Of a DNA stretch of 64,000 nucleotides, positions 26,410-39,702 are shown one piece after another. Each line of letters opens with the position of its first letter. The first letter of the stretch is position 1. A program made the translations under genes and the position numbers. The stretch is from assembly GCA_963784195.1 (NCBI GenBank), contig CAWARA010000033.1, positions 124,001 to 188,000 on the forward strand, in the 5' to 3' direction. The DNA is from CAVQAH01 sp963784195. Lineage in GTDB: Bacteria > Acidobacteriota > Vicinamibacteria > Vicinamibacterales > 2-12-FULL-66-21. The notes under the pieces were generated by a model. The model had not been told where the DNA came from. It saw only the letters and a program-made list of their open reading frames with translations, and ran no database searches.

Positions 26410-28408
26410 ATGCACACGACGCTTGCCGGACGGATCCTCTCCATCCTCTTGATGCCGACCGCGCTGGCCTCGCGATTCGCGGCGATGCCCCCACCGACGA
26501 TGGTCGCCATCGCCGTCGATCCTGTGTCTCTCCCCGGTACTCGCGCCGCTTGCGGTCTCGGGTCGAGCACTTCAGGCTGGCAGCCCTCCCGAACAGACTC
26601 AGGAGCGAATCACGGTCGCCGACAACCGAATTGCGGCCGGCACTCGCGTGGATGGGACGCTGACGATCCGTCTCGAAGCGCGCAGCGGGAAATGGTACCC
26701 GGACCGGGATACCGATCCCGGCGTCGTCGTGAAGGCGTTTGCCGTCGAGGGTGGGGCCTTGCAGATTCCGGGTCCGCTCATTCGCGTCACGGAGGGGACC
26801 CGGATTCGCGCCGTTATTCGCAATCGTCTGGCGGATCCGCTGGCGATGCATGGGCTCTGCGCACGGCCTGGGAATTCGTCCGGCGGCCTGGACGTGGTTG
26901 TGATCCCGCCAGGGGAAACTCGAGAGTTCACGTTCGCGTCCGGGAGCGCGGGGACGTACTACTACTGGGCGGCCACCGATCCGGCAACGCCGGTCAGATC
27001 AAAGGGCGCCTGCCGACTCGCAACTGTCAGGCGCGTTGATTGTCGACCCCGGTGACGGGCGCTCTCACCAGGACCGCGTCCTGCTGATGGGTATCTGGGG
27101 CGATTCCAACCCCGGCAGCGATGGCCCGCGGCGAATGGTGATCAACGGACGGTCGTGGCCTCACACCGAGCGCTTGACCTACCGCGTTGGCGACTCCGTC
27201 CGCATGCGCGTGATCAATGCAGGCAGCGCCGTGCACCCGATGCATCTGCATGGGTTCTATTTCAACGTGGACAGCCGCGGCGATGAGCGCGCAGGACAGT
27301 CATCTCTCCGGCGGGCTCCTCGCCGCGGCTGGTCGTGACCGAACGGCTCGCGCCGGGCGGGACGTTCGCGCTCACGTGGAAGCCCACGAGGCCGGGAAAC
27401 TGGCTGTTTCACTGTCACGACAACTTCCATCTCGCTGCGGGCGGCGCCCTCGATGGCGAGCCGGCGCCGCGACGCCAGCCGGTCACCACGTGGAGAACCA
27501 TGCGCTCGAGATGATGGCCGGACCGGTGATGGGCATCACCGTCACCGGCAAGAGCGCGAGCCGCGCGGCAGTCGACCTCGGACAAGCGCCGCGAATCGGC
27601 TGGTTGCGCGCGTCGATCGATGGCGGCACCGCCGAGGAGCCGGCGTTCGGGTACATGCTCGACAACGGCGCGACGACTCGCCGCCGCCGCCGCCGTACTT
27701 GCCCGGGCCCGACGCTCGTCCTCAAGCGCGGCGAGCCGGTCAGCATCACCGTGGTCAACCAGCTGCCCGGAACCGACCGCAGTGCACTGGCACGGCATCG
27801 AGCTCGAGAGCTACTACGACGGCGTGGCTGGTTATTCCGGCGAAGGGAAGCGGATCGCGCCGGCCATTCCGCCAGGCGGCTCCTTCGAAGCGCGCTTCAC
27901 GCCGCCGCGCTCGGGCACGTTCATCTATCACACGCACATCGACGAAGTCCGGCAGCATGCAGGCCGGGCTTTCGGGCGCGCTGCTCGTCGTGGACATCCC
28001 GGAGGCGTACGATCCGCAGCACGATATCGTGTTGCTGGTGACCGCTGCCGCGGAAGGATGCCGACAGCCGATGTCGTGCTGCTCAACGGGTCGTCGACGC
28101 CGGCTGCCGCGCGAGCTGCGTGCTGGTGAGCATTACCGGCTGCGATTCATCAACATTCACACGTTCCGCCCGAACATGCGCATGCGCCTGTTGCGCGATT
28201 CGACGCTGCTCGGTGGCGAGCCGTGGCCAAGGACGGTATGGATCTGCCCGCCGGATCAGGCGAGTCGAGGGGCCGTCCGAAGATCCAGATGGGGAACGGC
28301 GAGACCTACGATTTCGATTTCGTCCCACCCGGACCTGGTGACATCCGCCTCGACGTCATCGCCTGCGTGGAGCTTGTGCTGGTGTCGATGCCGATCCGTG
28401 TCCGTTAG
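26410..28408 (+). pseudogene. Multicopper oxidase-like gene broken by roughly ten frameshifts
   Basis: Pieces in all three frames join in order into one cupredoxin-repeat protein with an N-terminal leader (MHTTLAGRILSILLMP). Copper motifs are visible: HPMHLHGFYF, NWLFHCHDNFH, a broken HWHG region around 27785, and FIYHTHIDE. Changes of frame are seen near 26560, 27010, 27310, 27470, twice around 27680, then near 27775, 27955, 28055, 28105 and 28215. The last segment, MGNGETYDFDFVPPGPGD, runs to the stop at 28408. No substitution-type decay is obvious between the breaks. The intact enzyme would be periplasmic and oxidise metals or phenolics. As written it cannot make a functional protein. Confidence 0.75.
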
Positions 28409-28502
28409 CCACGTGAACCAGATCGCGGTCACATCACACGAAGTGGACAACCAGGCCCGATGATATGTCATAGACTCGTGACGCCCGATCCTGAGAACCG
28501 CG

Positions 28503-31471
28503 ATGACCCCACAACGCTGGCAGCACATAACGCAGGTCTACGAAGCCGCGCTCGAGCGTGAACCGGACGCGCGCGCGGCCTTTCTCGCGGATGCGTGCGG
28601 CACCGATGCCGACCTCCGGCGTGAGGTGGACTCCCTCCTGGCACACGACGCCACGCCGGTACTCGTCGACTCGTCCATCTGGGATGTCATCGGGGGCTTC
28701 CTCGATGTCGAAGCCGGTCTCGCCCTCGGGTCGGTGGCCGGGCACTATCGCATTGACGCCCTGCTCGGCGCCGGCGGAATGGGTCAGGTCTACCGTGCCC
28801 GGGACATGAAGCTCGGGCGCGACGTCGCCCTGAAGATTCTGCCTGCGTTCCTTGCCGACGATGAGGAGTTGCTGGAGAGGTTTCGCCGCGAAGCGCGGGT
28901 ACCTCGCCTCGCTCAATCATCCTGCCATCGCTACGATCTACGGATTCGAGGCTCTCGGCGGCGTGCACGCGCTCGTGCTGGAACTCGTCGAAGGCCCGAC
29001 TCTGGCGGATCGGCTTCGGCGCGGACCAATCTCCATCGACGAAGCGGTTCCCATCGCCGATCAGATCGCGAGCGCGCTGGAGGCCGCGCATCAGCAGGCG
29101 ATCATTCACAGGGACCTCAAGCCTGCCAACGTCAAGGTCACGAACGGCGGCTCGGTCAAGCTTCTCGACTTCGGCCTGGCGAAGCCGATCGCCGAGTTGC
29201 CGCAAGGCCCTGAGATTGAGCGCGAGAGACTGGCGGAACAGGCAGGGCGATCGCCAACGTCCGTCGCACCCACAGTCACAGACGCTGGCGCCGTTCTCGG
29301 CACGGCGGCATACATGAGTCCCGAGCAGGTGAAGGGGCGTGCGCTGGACACACGCAGCGACATCTGGTCGTTTGGTTGTGTTCTCTACGAGATGTTGACG
29401 GGGAAGCCGGCCTTCCCTGGCGCGGACGTCGACGCGACGTTCGCAGCGGTGGTGAAGAACGAGCCCGATTGGGCGGCGCTGCCATCCGATGTGCCTGATG
29501 CGATCCGAAGACTGCTTGCTCGCTGCCTGGCCAAGGATCGCCGTCACCGGATTGCGGACGCAGCCATCGTTCGCTACGTACTCGCGGACGTCGCGCAGAC
29601 GCCACGAACCGAACACGCCGCGCCTGCCCGTCGGCCTCTCAGCAGGGCAGCTGTCGTTCTGGCGTCGGCGATCGCGACGCTCTTCGGTCTCGGGCTTGGC
29701 GTTGGCTGGATGGTCCTGCACGCTCCGAGTCATCCCTCAGCCGTCACCCGCTTGCCAGTGCTCACACCCGCGTCACCACCGCTGACTTTCCACGGCATGA
29801 ATCGCGATGTCGCGATTTCGCCGGATGGCCGGCTGGTCGTGTATCGCGCTGGCACTCCCACACGTTGGCAACTGGTGGCGCAACCGCTCGACCGGCTCGA
29901 CACGCGGCCGCTCGCGAACACGGACGTGGGCAACACCCCTTTCTTTTCCCCCGACGGTCAGTGGCTCGGATTCGCCGGAGGCGCACGGCTCTGGAAGACC
30001 CCAGTGGCGGGCGGAGCAGCGACTGAGTTGTGCCGAATCGTCGGTGCGTCCTCTCGAGGCGCGACATGGGGACCGGACAGGACCATTTACTTCGCCGACA
30101 GCGATCCTGCTGTCGGACTGCTCAGCGTCCCGGAGTCGGGTGGAACGCCGCAGACCCTGACCAGGCCTGACCGCGACAAGGGCGAGCGAGACCACTGGTT
30201 CCCATATGCGCTGCCGAACGGCCGCGGCGTTCTCTTTACGATCGAGGGCGAACGGCCCGAGTCTGCTCTGGTCGCGGTCCTGGATCTGCGGTCTCGAACG
30301 CACAAGACGCTCGTGCCTGGGAGCGATGCGCGATACGTCGACAGCGGTCATCTCGTCTACGTCCTCGCCGGAGGGCTGAGGGCGGTGCGATTCGATCCGG
30401 CGGCCCTCGAGGTGACTGGAGAGCCCGTCCCGATCCCGGATCAGGTCATGACACTCGGCAGTGGCATCGGCAATTTCTCGATCGCGAGAGACGGAACGTT
30501 GTTGTACGTCGCACGAACAGCCGGGGCCGCAGCGTGGCCCTTACGCTCGCTCGTGTGGGTCGACCGGTCAGGTCGCGAAGAAGCCATACCAACCGAACCG
30601 CGTGCGTTCGTCAGTCCGCGACTCTCCCGTGACCGTACCCAGCTCGCGCTCGAGATTCGGGACGGAGAGCCGGCCATTTGGATCTTCGACATCGGTCGCA
30701 AGCTTCTGCAACGTCTGAACTCCGATTCGTACGTGGAGCGAAATCCCGTGTGGACGGCAGACGGGCGGCTCCTGTTCGCCTCGGACCGCAGCGGCGTGTT
30801 CAACGTGTATCGGCAATGGCCATCTGCGGGGAGCAGTAGCGAGCAACTCACATCGAATTCGTGGAATCTGTTTCCTAGCTCGCTGTCGCGAGATGCGGCA
30901 CGACTGTTCGTCACCCAGCTCTCACCTGACGCGGATGTCATGGTGTTTCGCGAACCGGATCGGCGTACGGAGCGCCTTATCGCGCGCGCAAGCAGCCCTG
31001 AGATCTCCCCTGACGGCCGATGGGTGGCTTACCAGACGTATGTGCTGCCGGCGTCGGGCACCGTCGGAACACCCGCGCCGTTCCCATGGGCCGTCGGATC
31101 CCAGAAGGAAGTGTTCGTGCAACCTTTTCCGGGCACGGATGGGCAGCGAACGCGTATTTCCGTCGACGGCGGAAGCCACCCGGCATGGTCAGCCGATGGA
31201 TCCGAGCTGTTCTTTTTCGATCGTCAGGGACGACTGACCAGCGTCGCGTTTCACCCGACCGGTTCTGGATTGAAGCTCGGCGAAGCGCGCGTCCTTCTTC
31301 AGCCGAAGTACTTTGTTGATGCGGGTCCTGCACCGGGCCGACCGTACCGATGTGGCTCCTGACGGCAGGTTCATCATGGTTAAAGACAATCCAACGGACA
31401 GCGCGCAGCTGCCCAGCCTGGTCGTTGTCCTGAACTGGATCGAAGAGCTGAAGCGGCTGGCGCCGCGGTGA
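28503..31471 (+). CDS. Ser/Thr protein kinase with C-terminal TolB/WD40-like propeller (two frameshifts)
   Basis: The N-terminal helical region (MTPQRWQHITQVYEAAL) precedes a complete kinase domain: GAGGMGQVYRARD loop, VALKIL lysine, catalytic HRDLKPANVKV, DFGLAKP and YMSPEQVKG. One membrane helix follows (VVLASAIATLFGLGLGVGWM), then a six-bladed-propeller-like region with WxPDG-type repeats. The first frame must shift near 28895 (frame 3 to 1). The main frame stops at 31362, but the family ending VVVLNWIEELKRL lies in another frame to the TGA at 31469-31471. All catalytic residues are present. The propeller should be periplasmic, giving a transmembrane receptor kinase. It forms the cargo of island A with the ECF gene. 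Confidence 0.86.
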
Positions 31472-31815
31472 GTGGCGCGCGGAGCGCGCTCCATCCGGGC
31501 TGCTGATCGTTCAAGCGACGTGAGCCAGCCAGGAAATCGTCGATGCGGCGGACCTCTGGCACTTCGTCGGCGAAAGTCCAGCCCTTGAACCCGCTGTTCT
31601 TGATCTGGTCGCGTCCGACGATTACCGCCGCTGGAAGGCGGGGGGACCCGTCGGGCACGGTGATCGTCTGCAACATGGCGCGAGAAGCCAAGGCTGGAAG
31701 TCTTAGGCGTAGATCCTCCGAGGCACGGGCAGCGCGACGCTGAATGACGTTGTAGTCCAGATGTAGTCCAATAGCGCCCAAACACCGACTAAAACGGGGA
31801 TGCTGGACTGACCAG
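31472..31815. other. Right end of island A, no intact gene
   Basis: The minus strand carries an open stretch with the protein-like segment VGRDQIKNSGFKGWTFADEV, which may be a decayed gene end, but I do not recognise it. From about 31740 the sequence becomes similar to 39385-39463, leading into the exact 91-bp repeat. Confidence 0.4.
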
Positions 31816-31906
31816 AGACCAGCACGAGACAACACGATTCACAACCCCGTTGAATCTGCAAAACCTCCATCCCCGGTTCAAATCCGGGCGGCGCCTCCAA
31901 AATTCC
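31816..31906 (+). repeat. Attachment-site repeat with tRNA-Cys 3' half (junction of islands A and B)
   Basis: 91 bases identical to 39464-39554. The last 51 bases (31855-31905) are also identical to the real tRNA-Cys from the anticodon loop through CCA and the flanking AAATTC. The 5' half of the tRNA is absent, so this is a tRNA fragment left by integration, not a functional tRNA. Confidence 0.9.
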
Positions 31907-32054
31907 GGTTCAAATTCGACGGATTGTGCTTTAGCGGCACAAACAGCGCCTCGAAATTGGACTACGCTGGACTACAAATCGTAGACGGGCACGTAGTGGC
32001 ATCCCGCAAATCACTGTGTGCGAAGCGCTTCGCTGTTCGCGAGTTGGAAGAGGA

Positions 32055-32073
32055 GGAGGTTTCCAGAACCTCC
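32055..32073. other. Hairpin GGAGGTT/AACCTCC near the left end of island B
   Basis: 7-bp arms around TCCAG, about 150 bases after the tRNA-Cys fragment. It mirrors the hairpin at 25655-25673 in sequence and position. Confidence 0.6.
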
Positions 32074-32116
32074 GCCCTCATCCGTCCGCTCCGAGTCGGC
32101 CCGGAACGGCGCGTCG

Positions 32117-32122
32117 TAAAAT
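32117..32122 (+). promoter_or_regulatory. Putative -10 element of the second ECF sigma gene, leaderless start
   Basis: TAAAAT ends 6 bases before the ATG at 32129. Transcription would start at or next to the start codon, and there is no Shine-Dalgarno sequence in between, so a leaderless mRNA is likely. No clear -35 is seen. Confidence 0.4.
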
Positions 32123-32128
32123 GCGCAA

Positions 32129-32701
32129 ATGTCAGGCACGGAGTCGAGTCCAACCGATCTCCTGCTCGCATGGAGAGGAGGCGACGCAGCCGCCCTGGAC
32201 CAGCTGGTCCCGCTGGTCCACGAGGAGTTGCGACGCCTGGCGCGGCGCTACATGGCGCAGGAGCGTCCTGACCATACACTGCAGCCGACGGCGCTCGTCA
32301 ATGAGGCGTATCTCCGACTGTTCGACGTTCACCAGGTCGACTGGCAGAACCGCGGGCATTTTTTCGCCATGGCGGCGCGGGTCATGCGCCGCATCCTGGT
32401 GGACGCCGCCCGTGCACATGGCAGCGTCAAACGTGGTGACGGTTTCCAGAAAGTGACGCTCGACCCTGCGCTGGAGCCGGCCGCGCCAGGCGTGCCGGAT
32501 TTTGGCGCGCTCGATGAGGCGTTACACCGTCTCGAGTCGCTTCATCCGAGACAGAGTCAAGTTGTGGAGCTGCGGTTTTTCGGCGGCCTGACGCTTGACG
32601 AGACCGCCAACGTGCTGCACGTATCGCGCGACACCGTCAAGCGCGATTGGCAGTTCGCCAAACTGTGGCTCCTGCGAGAGCTCGGTGACCGAGCGGGGTG
32701 A
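32129..32701 (+). CDS. ECF-type sigma-70 family sigma factor (second cassette)
   Basis: 190 residues, clearly homologous to the sigma factor at 25758-26336. Region 2 is LVHEELRRLARRYMAQERPD with QPTALVNEAYLRLFDVHQVDW and FFAMAARVMRRILVDAARAH; region 4 is HPRQSQVVELRFFGGLTLDE with the helix-turn-helix HVSRDTVKRDWQFAK. It sits at the left end of island B. Its gene points into the island, while the island A copy points outward. No anti-sigma factor is adjacent; the kinase 2.5 kb downstream is a possible functional partner. Confidence 0.94.
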   Translation: MSGTESSPTDLLLAWRGGDAAALDQLVPLVHEELRRLARRYMAQERPDHTLQPTALVNEAYLRLFDVHQVDWQNRGHFFAMAARVMRRILVDAARAHGSVKRGDGFQKVTLDPALEPAAPGVPDFGALDEALHRLESLHPRQSQVVELRFFGGLTLDETANVLHVSRDTVKRDWQFAKLWLLRELGDRAG

Positions 32702-32756
32702 CGGCTGACCGCCACCCCTTCGTCGTAGAACGTTGCTGAACGGCGTGAGACCCGGC

Positions 32757-34991
32757 TCACCGGATGAAGCCCAGATCCTCCGGCAGCGGACTCAAAACAG
32801 GGACTTCGAAAAAGCGCCTCGGCTCAGGGTGAATCGTCAGCGCGCCATCCGACGCGAAGAAGATCGCAATCTGCCTTTGCACAGGCAGGCCGATCTCGAG
32901 GAAGCCTCCTGCGGCACCGATGGCGACCATGAATCCATGCGGATTCTTCGGCAGTGTCGGCCGCTCGGCGTAGGCGAGGTCGTGACGATAGAACATCGCC
33001 CGATCGGCCAGATCGCCCGCGCGCAGCATAGCAGTTGTCGCCGGGTTTGGAACGGTCTGGTCTCCCCTGGCAAACTGGATGATCACGGACCTGGGCGGCA
33101 CGCCCTCGAGCGGATTCTTCCGCAAATGACGCGAGTACGCCACCGGGTTGGCAGGTTGCATGACCCACTCCGTTCTGTCGAGGTACTCCTGAATGTCCAT
33201 CGCCCCGGCCACGGTGTTGACCAGCGGCGACCGGATGACGCCGCTCGTTCCGTCCGACAGATCCACTGGCAGCGGCGCGCCGTCTCTGAGCGGCACGTTC
33301 TCATTGAAGAAGTAGGGACCCGGAGTGGGTACTCCATCGAGCCTGATGATTCCGGGCTCGTTGATGAGCGACGGCACACGCGCCGCCAAACGGCTGGCAA
33401 TTATCGGTCGGCCGCCCGGCGGCGAAAGACGCTGAAGTTCGACGTGCGCGCCGCCGGGTACGTTGGGCACTCCGGCTCGCACCCGGGGCTCGACCGCGAG
33501 GAACGCGGTCCCGTAGATCCCGCCGAGCGACTGTCCGAAGTAGTAGATCCGCGACGGATCCAGGTCTTGTATCGCGTCGCCGTCCACGTCGATGCCGACC
33601 TCGATCACACGAACCAGCTGCATGAGGTCTGCGACGGTCTGCAGGAATCCGTGGCCGGCGTCCAGGATGGTGCGCGGCGGCGCCGCCCGGAGGCCTTCTC
33701 TGTCCGTGATGATGCCGTCGCCGTTCTGGTCGATACCGCGCCCCCCGGCGGGAAGGATCACTGGCGAGCCCACCGTTCGGTTGACCATTACCGTGCCAAG
33801 CGGGCCGAAGCCGTTACCGGCGACGGTGATGCCGATCGTGGCTATGCCGTGACTGGCCATCATGGCGGCCGAGTTCAGCGGACCTCCGTTGACGTTCTTG
33901 CTGCTGCCGCTGCCATGGCCATAGATGGCCACGGGCCACCCGCCGACAGGCATCGGCCCGGACGGCAAATACAGGTTGAAGTAGACGTCGGCCATACTCT
34001 GCACTTGCGGCACCCCGGTCCGCGTGCCGACCGCAGGAATGTACTCGCCCGGATGAATCCTGTAATCCGGCGAGAGGTAGCTCCCGAAGGCAATCCGTCC
34101 CACCGCGCCCGGAACGACGCGCAGCATCGATATGGCGGGCTGGACTGCCGTAAAGCTGACCGGGTTGTCGCCTGTCTGCTGATTCACGGTGATGCCGGAC
34201 ACGGTGTCCAGCGGGAAAACGCTTCTCGTCCCCTCGGGACCGAGCTTGAAATCGGCTGCGGCGGGCTCGGACGACTTGATCTGGTTGCGAATCGTTTCCA
34301 GGAGCGCCGTCACGCTCTGCGTGGTGAAGACGCTGAGGGAGACGATGTCGCTCTCCTGCACACCGGTCCCTTCAGCAGCTCTCAGTGCGTCGAGCAGCGC
34401 CTTGCGGTAATCCTTGAATCTGTCGTCCTGTGTCTGTCCAAGGTTCAGTTCGTGGCGAAACCGCCGGAGATCATCACTCGCGCCGACCGCCGCCCCCGAC
34501 TGATCACGCAGCCCGCTCGTCACGATCAGCGCGTACCGGGTGTGCTGATCGAGCAGCTCGTCGGACTCGGCGTGGAGCGTCAAGGTCGCGGGATCCCACA
34601 CGACCTGGTTGATGCCGATGCGGCGGAAGCTGCCATCGTGCTCGCCGGCCGCGTCTCCCAGATTCAGGAGAAAGATGGCGTCACTCGTCGCCGACGTGAC
34701 GTCGATCGCCCCGTCCAAGGGGATCGAGAGTCGCGGCTGGAGGTTAAAACCGTCGAGCGAGTTGATCACCTCGATATCTTCGCAATCCGAGGGACGCCGA
34801 TCGCAATCGAGCCGCGGCAGATTGACGCGCCGGCCGGTGAGCTGCGTGCCATCTGGAACCGTAAAGAAGTCGCTCGGGAATGGACCGCCGGCCGGCAGTT
34901 CAACCTGGAAGAGCGCCCGCACACTGACCGTCTGCGCAGCAGACGGAATCGTAAGAGTACCTGAGCGCCACGAGTGCCATGACTCGGGCAC
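32757..34991 (-). CDS. Secreted alpha/beta hydrolase with virulence-lipase-like N-terminal region
   Basis: A 744-residue protein. The N-terminal half is a beta-rich region starting VRALFQVELPAGGPFPSDFF with TRYALIVTSGLRDQSG, like the N-terminal domain of bacterial extracellular lipases (VolA/Pla type). The hydrolase domain has PVAIYGHGSGSSKN, the nucleophile motif YYFGQSLGGIYG, the acid region FARGDQTVPNP and the His in NPHGFMV. An EF-hand-like DQNGDGIITDREG lies in between. No signal peptide is seen at the ATG at 34991, so the N-terminus may be truncated or shifted. The substrate is unknown; lipid or polyester hydrolysis is likely. Confidence 0.78.
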   Translation of the reverse strand: MPESWHSWRSGTLTIPSAAQTVSVRALFQVELPAGGPFPSDFFTVPDGTQLTGRRVNLPRLDCDRRPSDCEDIEVINSLDGFNLQPRLSIPLDGAIDVTSATSDAIFLLNLGDAAGEHDGSFRRIGINQVVWDPATLTLHAESDELLDQHTRYALIVTSGLRDQSGAAVGASDDLRRFRHELNLGQTQDDRFKDYRKALLDALRAAEGTGVQESDIVSLSVFTTQSVTALLETIRNQIKSSEPAAADFKLGPEGTRSVFPLDTVSGITVNQQTGDNPVSFTAVQPAISMLRVVPGAVGRIAFGSYLSPDYRIHPGEYIPAVGTRTGVPQVQSMADVYFNLYLPSGPMPVGGWPVAIYGHGSGSSKNVNGGPLNSAAMMASHGIATIGITVAGNGFGPLGTVMVNRTVGSPVILPAGGRGIDQNGDGIITDREGLRAAPPRTILDAGHGFLQTVADLMQLVRVIEVGIDVDGDAIQDLDPSRIYYFGQSLGGIYGTAFLAVEPRVRAGVPNVPGGAHVELQRLSPPGGRPIIASRLAARVPSLINEPGIIRLDGVPTPGPYFFNENVPLRDGAPLPVDLSDGTSGVIRSPLVNTVAGAMDIQEYLDRTEWVMQPANPVAYSRHLRKNPLEGVPPRSVIIQFARGDQTVPNPATTAMLRAGDLADRAMFYRHDLAYAERPTLPKNPHGFMVAIGAAGGFLEIGLPVQRQIAIFFASDGALTIHPEPRRFFEVPVLSPLPEDLGFIR

Positions 34992-35210
34992 GACAATAGA
35001 TCGTGTGTGACCACGATTGACTCACGTGAACCTCCCTTCGATGTTCCGCAGGGACCTCACCGTCCATAGGCGGAAAAGCCTGACCAACAGGTGCACGGGG
35101 CGACGCGAGGAGCGCGCTCACCTCAGCAGGGCGCTCACGCTCAGTCGCTGCACAAGTCTTACAATCGGGGCGTGCGGAGCCGGGGCTCACAATCGCAGTC
35201 GGGGGAGACG

Positions 35211-38063
<2,853 letters not shown>

Positions 38064-38281
38064 TTGATAATCCAGGTGGAACTGTCTGGACGCCGTCGAA
38101 GAAGCGTAGGCCGTCGCGGTTGCACTGAACCCACTCCCAGCGCTCCGATCGCTAGGCCCGGGGTCGGCGATTCAAGATCGCGCTTCCGCTGGCACAACCG
38201 TCATGATCCGCCGATATTCGTAACCGCAGACGTCCGACAGCTCGCCCAACCGTGCAATGCGGCCCGGTCGCAGGAGGCTTT

Positions 38282-38400
38282 CGCGTAGCACACCCATCCC
38301 TCGAACCCGCACCGCGGATCATCTCGGATGAACTCTGGGATCGAGCCCAGACCAGCAGGGCGGAGATTCGCACCCTCGTGGCTGCCAAGCTGCGGCACTC
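38282..38400 (+). pseudogene. Probable serine recombinase remnant
   Basis: A short segment reads HPSLEPAPRIISDELWDRAQ with TSRAEIR, resembling the IVSDELW-VQARR motif in the recombinase domain of large serine recombinases. Neither the resolvase catalytic domain nor a C-terminus is present. It is weak evidence on its own but fits the mobile context of island B. Confidence 0.4.
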
Positions 38401-38406
38401 GCCCGC

Positions 38407-39081
38407 GTGGGCCTCGCCGCGGCGGTGGTCGCGATCATCGGGTTCGTGCCGGGCCTGGTGCGCTCGAACCGCCTCGGGCCGATCACGCCGTTGGTGGCAT
38501 GGCACGGCGTGCTCGGCGCGGCGTGGCTCGTCCTCTACCTGGCGCAGACGACGCTGATCGGGCGCGGCTCGCGCGAGCAACACCGGCGCCTTGGGGTCGT
38601 CGCCGTGGGCCTGGCGATCGCATTCGTCATCACCGGGTACGCCGTCGCGATCGCCCAGACGCGGCGTGGCTTCGATCTGAGCGGCGACCTGCACGTCGCC
38701 GACGATCCGCTGGCCGCGCTGGTGTTCCCGCTCGGCGACCTGCTGTCGTTCTCGGTCCTCGTGGGGCTGGCGACGCTATGGCGCCGCCGTCCCGATCGCC
38801 ACAAGCGGCTGATCCTGCTGGCGACCGTAGTGCTCATGGCAGCGCCGCTGGCCCACGTCATCGGCCAAGTGCCGGCCCTGCACGCGTTCCCGCCGGTGAT
38901 CCTGCTGCCGCTGGCGGCGTTCTACTTCGCGGCAGCCATCCACGACCGCTGGACCGACGGCCGCGTCCACCCGATCTCCCTGTGGGGCGCGATCGCGCTG
39001 CTGGTCTGGGCCCAGGGGCGGGCCGTGCTGGTCGGGCCGAGCGAGGCCTGGCACCGCTTCGCCGCGTGGCTGATCGCCTAA
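38407..39081 (+). CDS. Polytopic membrane protein, uncharacterised family
   Basis: 224 residues with about six hydrophobic helices: VAIIGFVPGLV, GVLGAAWLVLYLAQTTLI, a pair near the middle, and LILLATVVLMAAPLAHVIGQ. A conserved charged motif REQHRRLGVVAVGLAIAFVI links helices two and three. The pattern matches an uncharacterised acidobacterial/proteobacterial membrane family. The N-terminus may be shortened, because the first helix is abrupt and a recombinase scrap lies just upstream. Confidence 0.7.
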   Translation: MGLAAAVVAIIGFVPGLVRSNRLGPITPLVAWHGVLGAAWLVLYLAQTTLIGRGSREQHRRLGVVAVGLAIAFVITGYAVAIAQTRRGFDLSGDLHVADDPLAALVFPLGDLLSFSVLVGLATLWRRRPDRHKRLILLATVVLMAAPLAHVIGQVPALHAFPPVILLPLAAFYFAAAIHDRWTDGRVHPISLWGAIALLVWAQGRAVLVGPSEAWHRFAAWLIA

Positions 39082-39463
39082 CCGAACCATGCCGGAGTCT
39101 GCGCCGGGTGGCGGCAGTGCGGGCAAACGAGCTCGAAGGGACGGGCGGGTCGATAGTCGAAATCTGGCGCGTCCATGCTTGGTCTGGGCGAAAGTGGCCG
39201 ATGCGTCGCGGTCTTGCTCACCGAGTCGGCAAGGTGGACCGCTGGTTTCGAGCCCGCGCAACCCGAGGGCACTCACGACTCGTGTCGTGGCGACCAAAAG
39301 GTTCTCGGATCCACGCTACGAATGAGAGGAGAACTCCTGTTCCTCGGACCGGTCGAGGGGATGGGCTGAGCGGCCGGATCCGGGGGCAACGCGGCAGCCG
39401 TAGTCCAAACGTAGTCCAATAAGGCCCTAACACGAGGTAAAACGGGGGAGCTGGACAGACCAA
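39082..39463. other. Right end of island B, no gene recognised
   Basis: No convincing coding frame. The minus strand includes a short CPHCRH zinc-ribbon-like piece. From about 39385 the sequence parallels 31740-31815 before the exact repeat begins. Confidence 0.4.
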
Positions 39464-39554
39464 AGACCAGCACGAGACAACACGATTCACAACCCCGTTG
39501 AATCTGCAAAACCTCCATCCCCGGTTCAAATCCGGGCGGCGCCTCCAAAATTCC
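39464..39554 (+). repeat. Attachment-site repeat with tRNA-Cys 3' half (right end of island B)
   Basis: Identical over 91 bases to 31816-31906; bases 39503-39553 equal the 3' half and flank of tRNA-Cys at 25453-25503. Minus-strand ORFs over it that start MEAPPGFEPGMEVLQ are antisense tRNA translation, not genes. Confidence 0.9.
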
Positions 39555-39580
39555 TTAACAAATCCGCGCGATTCGGTAGT

Positions 39581-39616
39581 CAGACCGGCGTCAAAAACCG
39601 GTCTGCTACCTTTTTT
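39581..39616 (+). terminator. Hairpin followed by T-run
   Basis: CAGACCGG/CCGGTCTG stem (39581-39588 with 39598-39605), loop CGTCAAAAA, then CTACCTTTTTT. It has the form of a Rho-independent terminator just outside island B. Confidence 0.6.
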
Positions 39617-39672
39617 GCTACCTGGCGGACACGTAGCGCGCTCTGGAACGACTGAAATCCCGAATGCTCGTG

Positions 39673-39702
39673 GGGGAAAAACTCTGAGTCGAGTTTTTCC
39701 CC
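39673..39702. terminator. Perfect 12-bp hairpin with A/T tracts in the arms
   Basis: GGGGAAAAACTC, loop TGAGTC, GAGTTTTTCCCC. The A-run and T-run inside the arms could serve as a bidirectional terminator. The rest of 39703-39996 shows no gene. Confidence 0.5.

Noticed and set aside
31703..31900. Minus-strand ORF starting MEAPPGFEPGMEVLQ (also at 39273-39548)
   Set aside because: It is the antisense translation of the tRNA-Cys fragment and its flank. The identical start in both places comes from the DNA repeat, not from a protein family.
32733..34964. 743-residue plus-strand ORF opposite the alpha/beta hydrolase
   Set aside because: The opposite strand has a hydrolase with recognisable active-site motifs; this frame is low-complexity Arg/His/Asp sequence.
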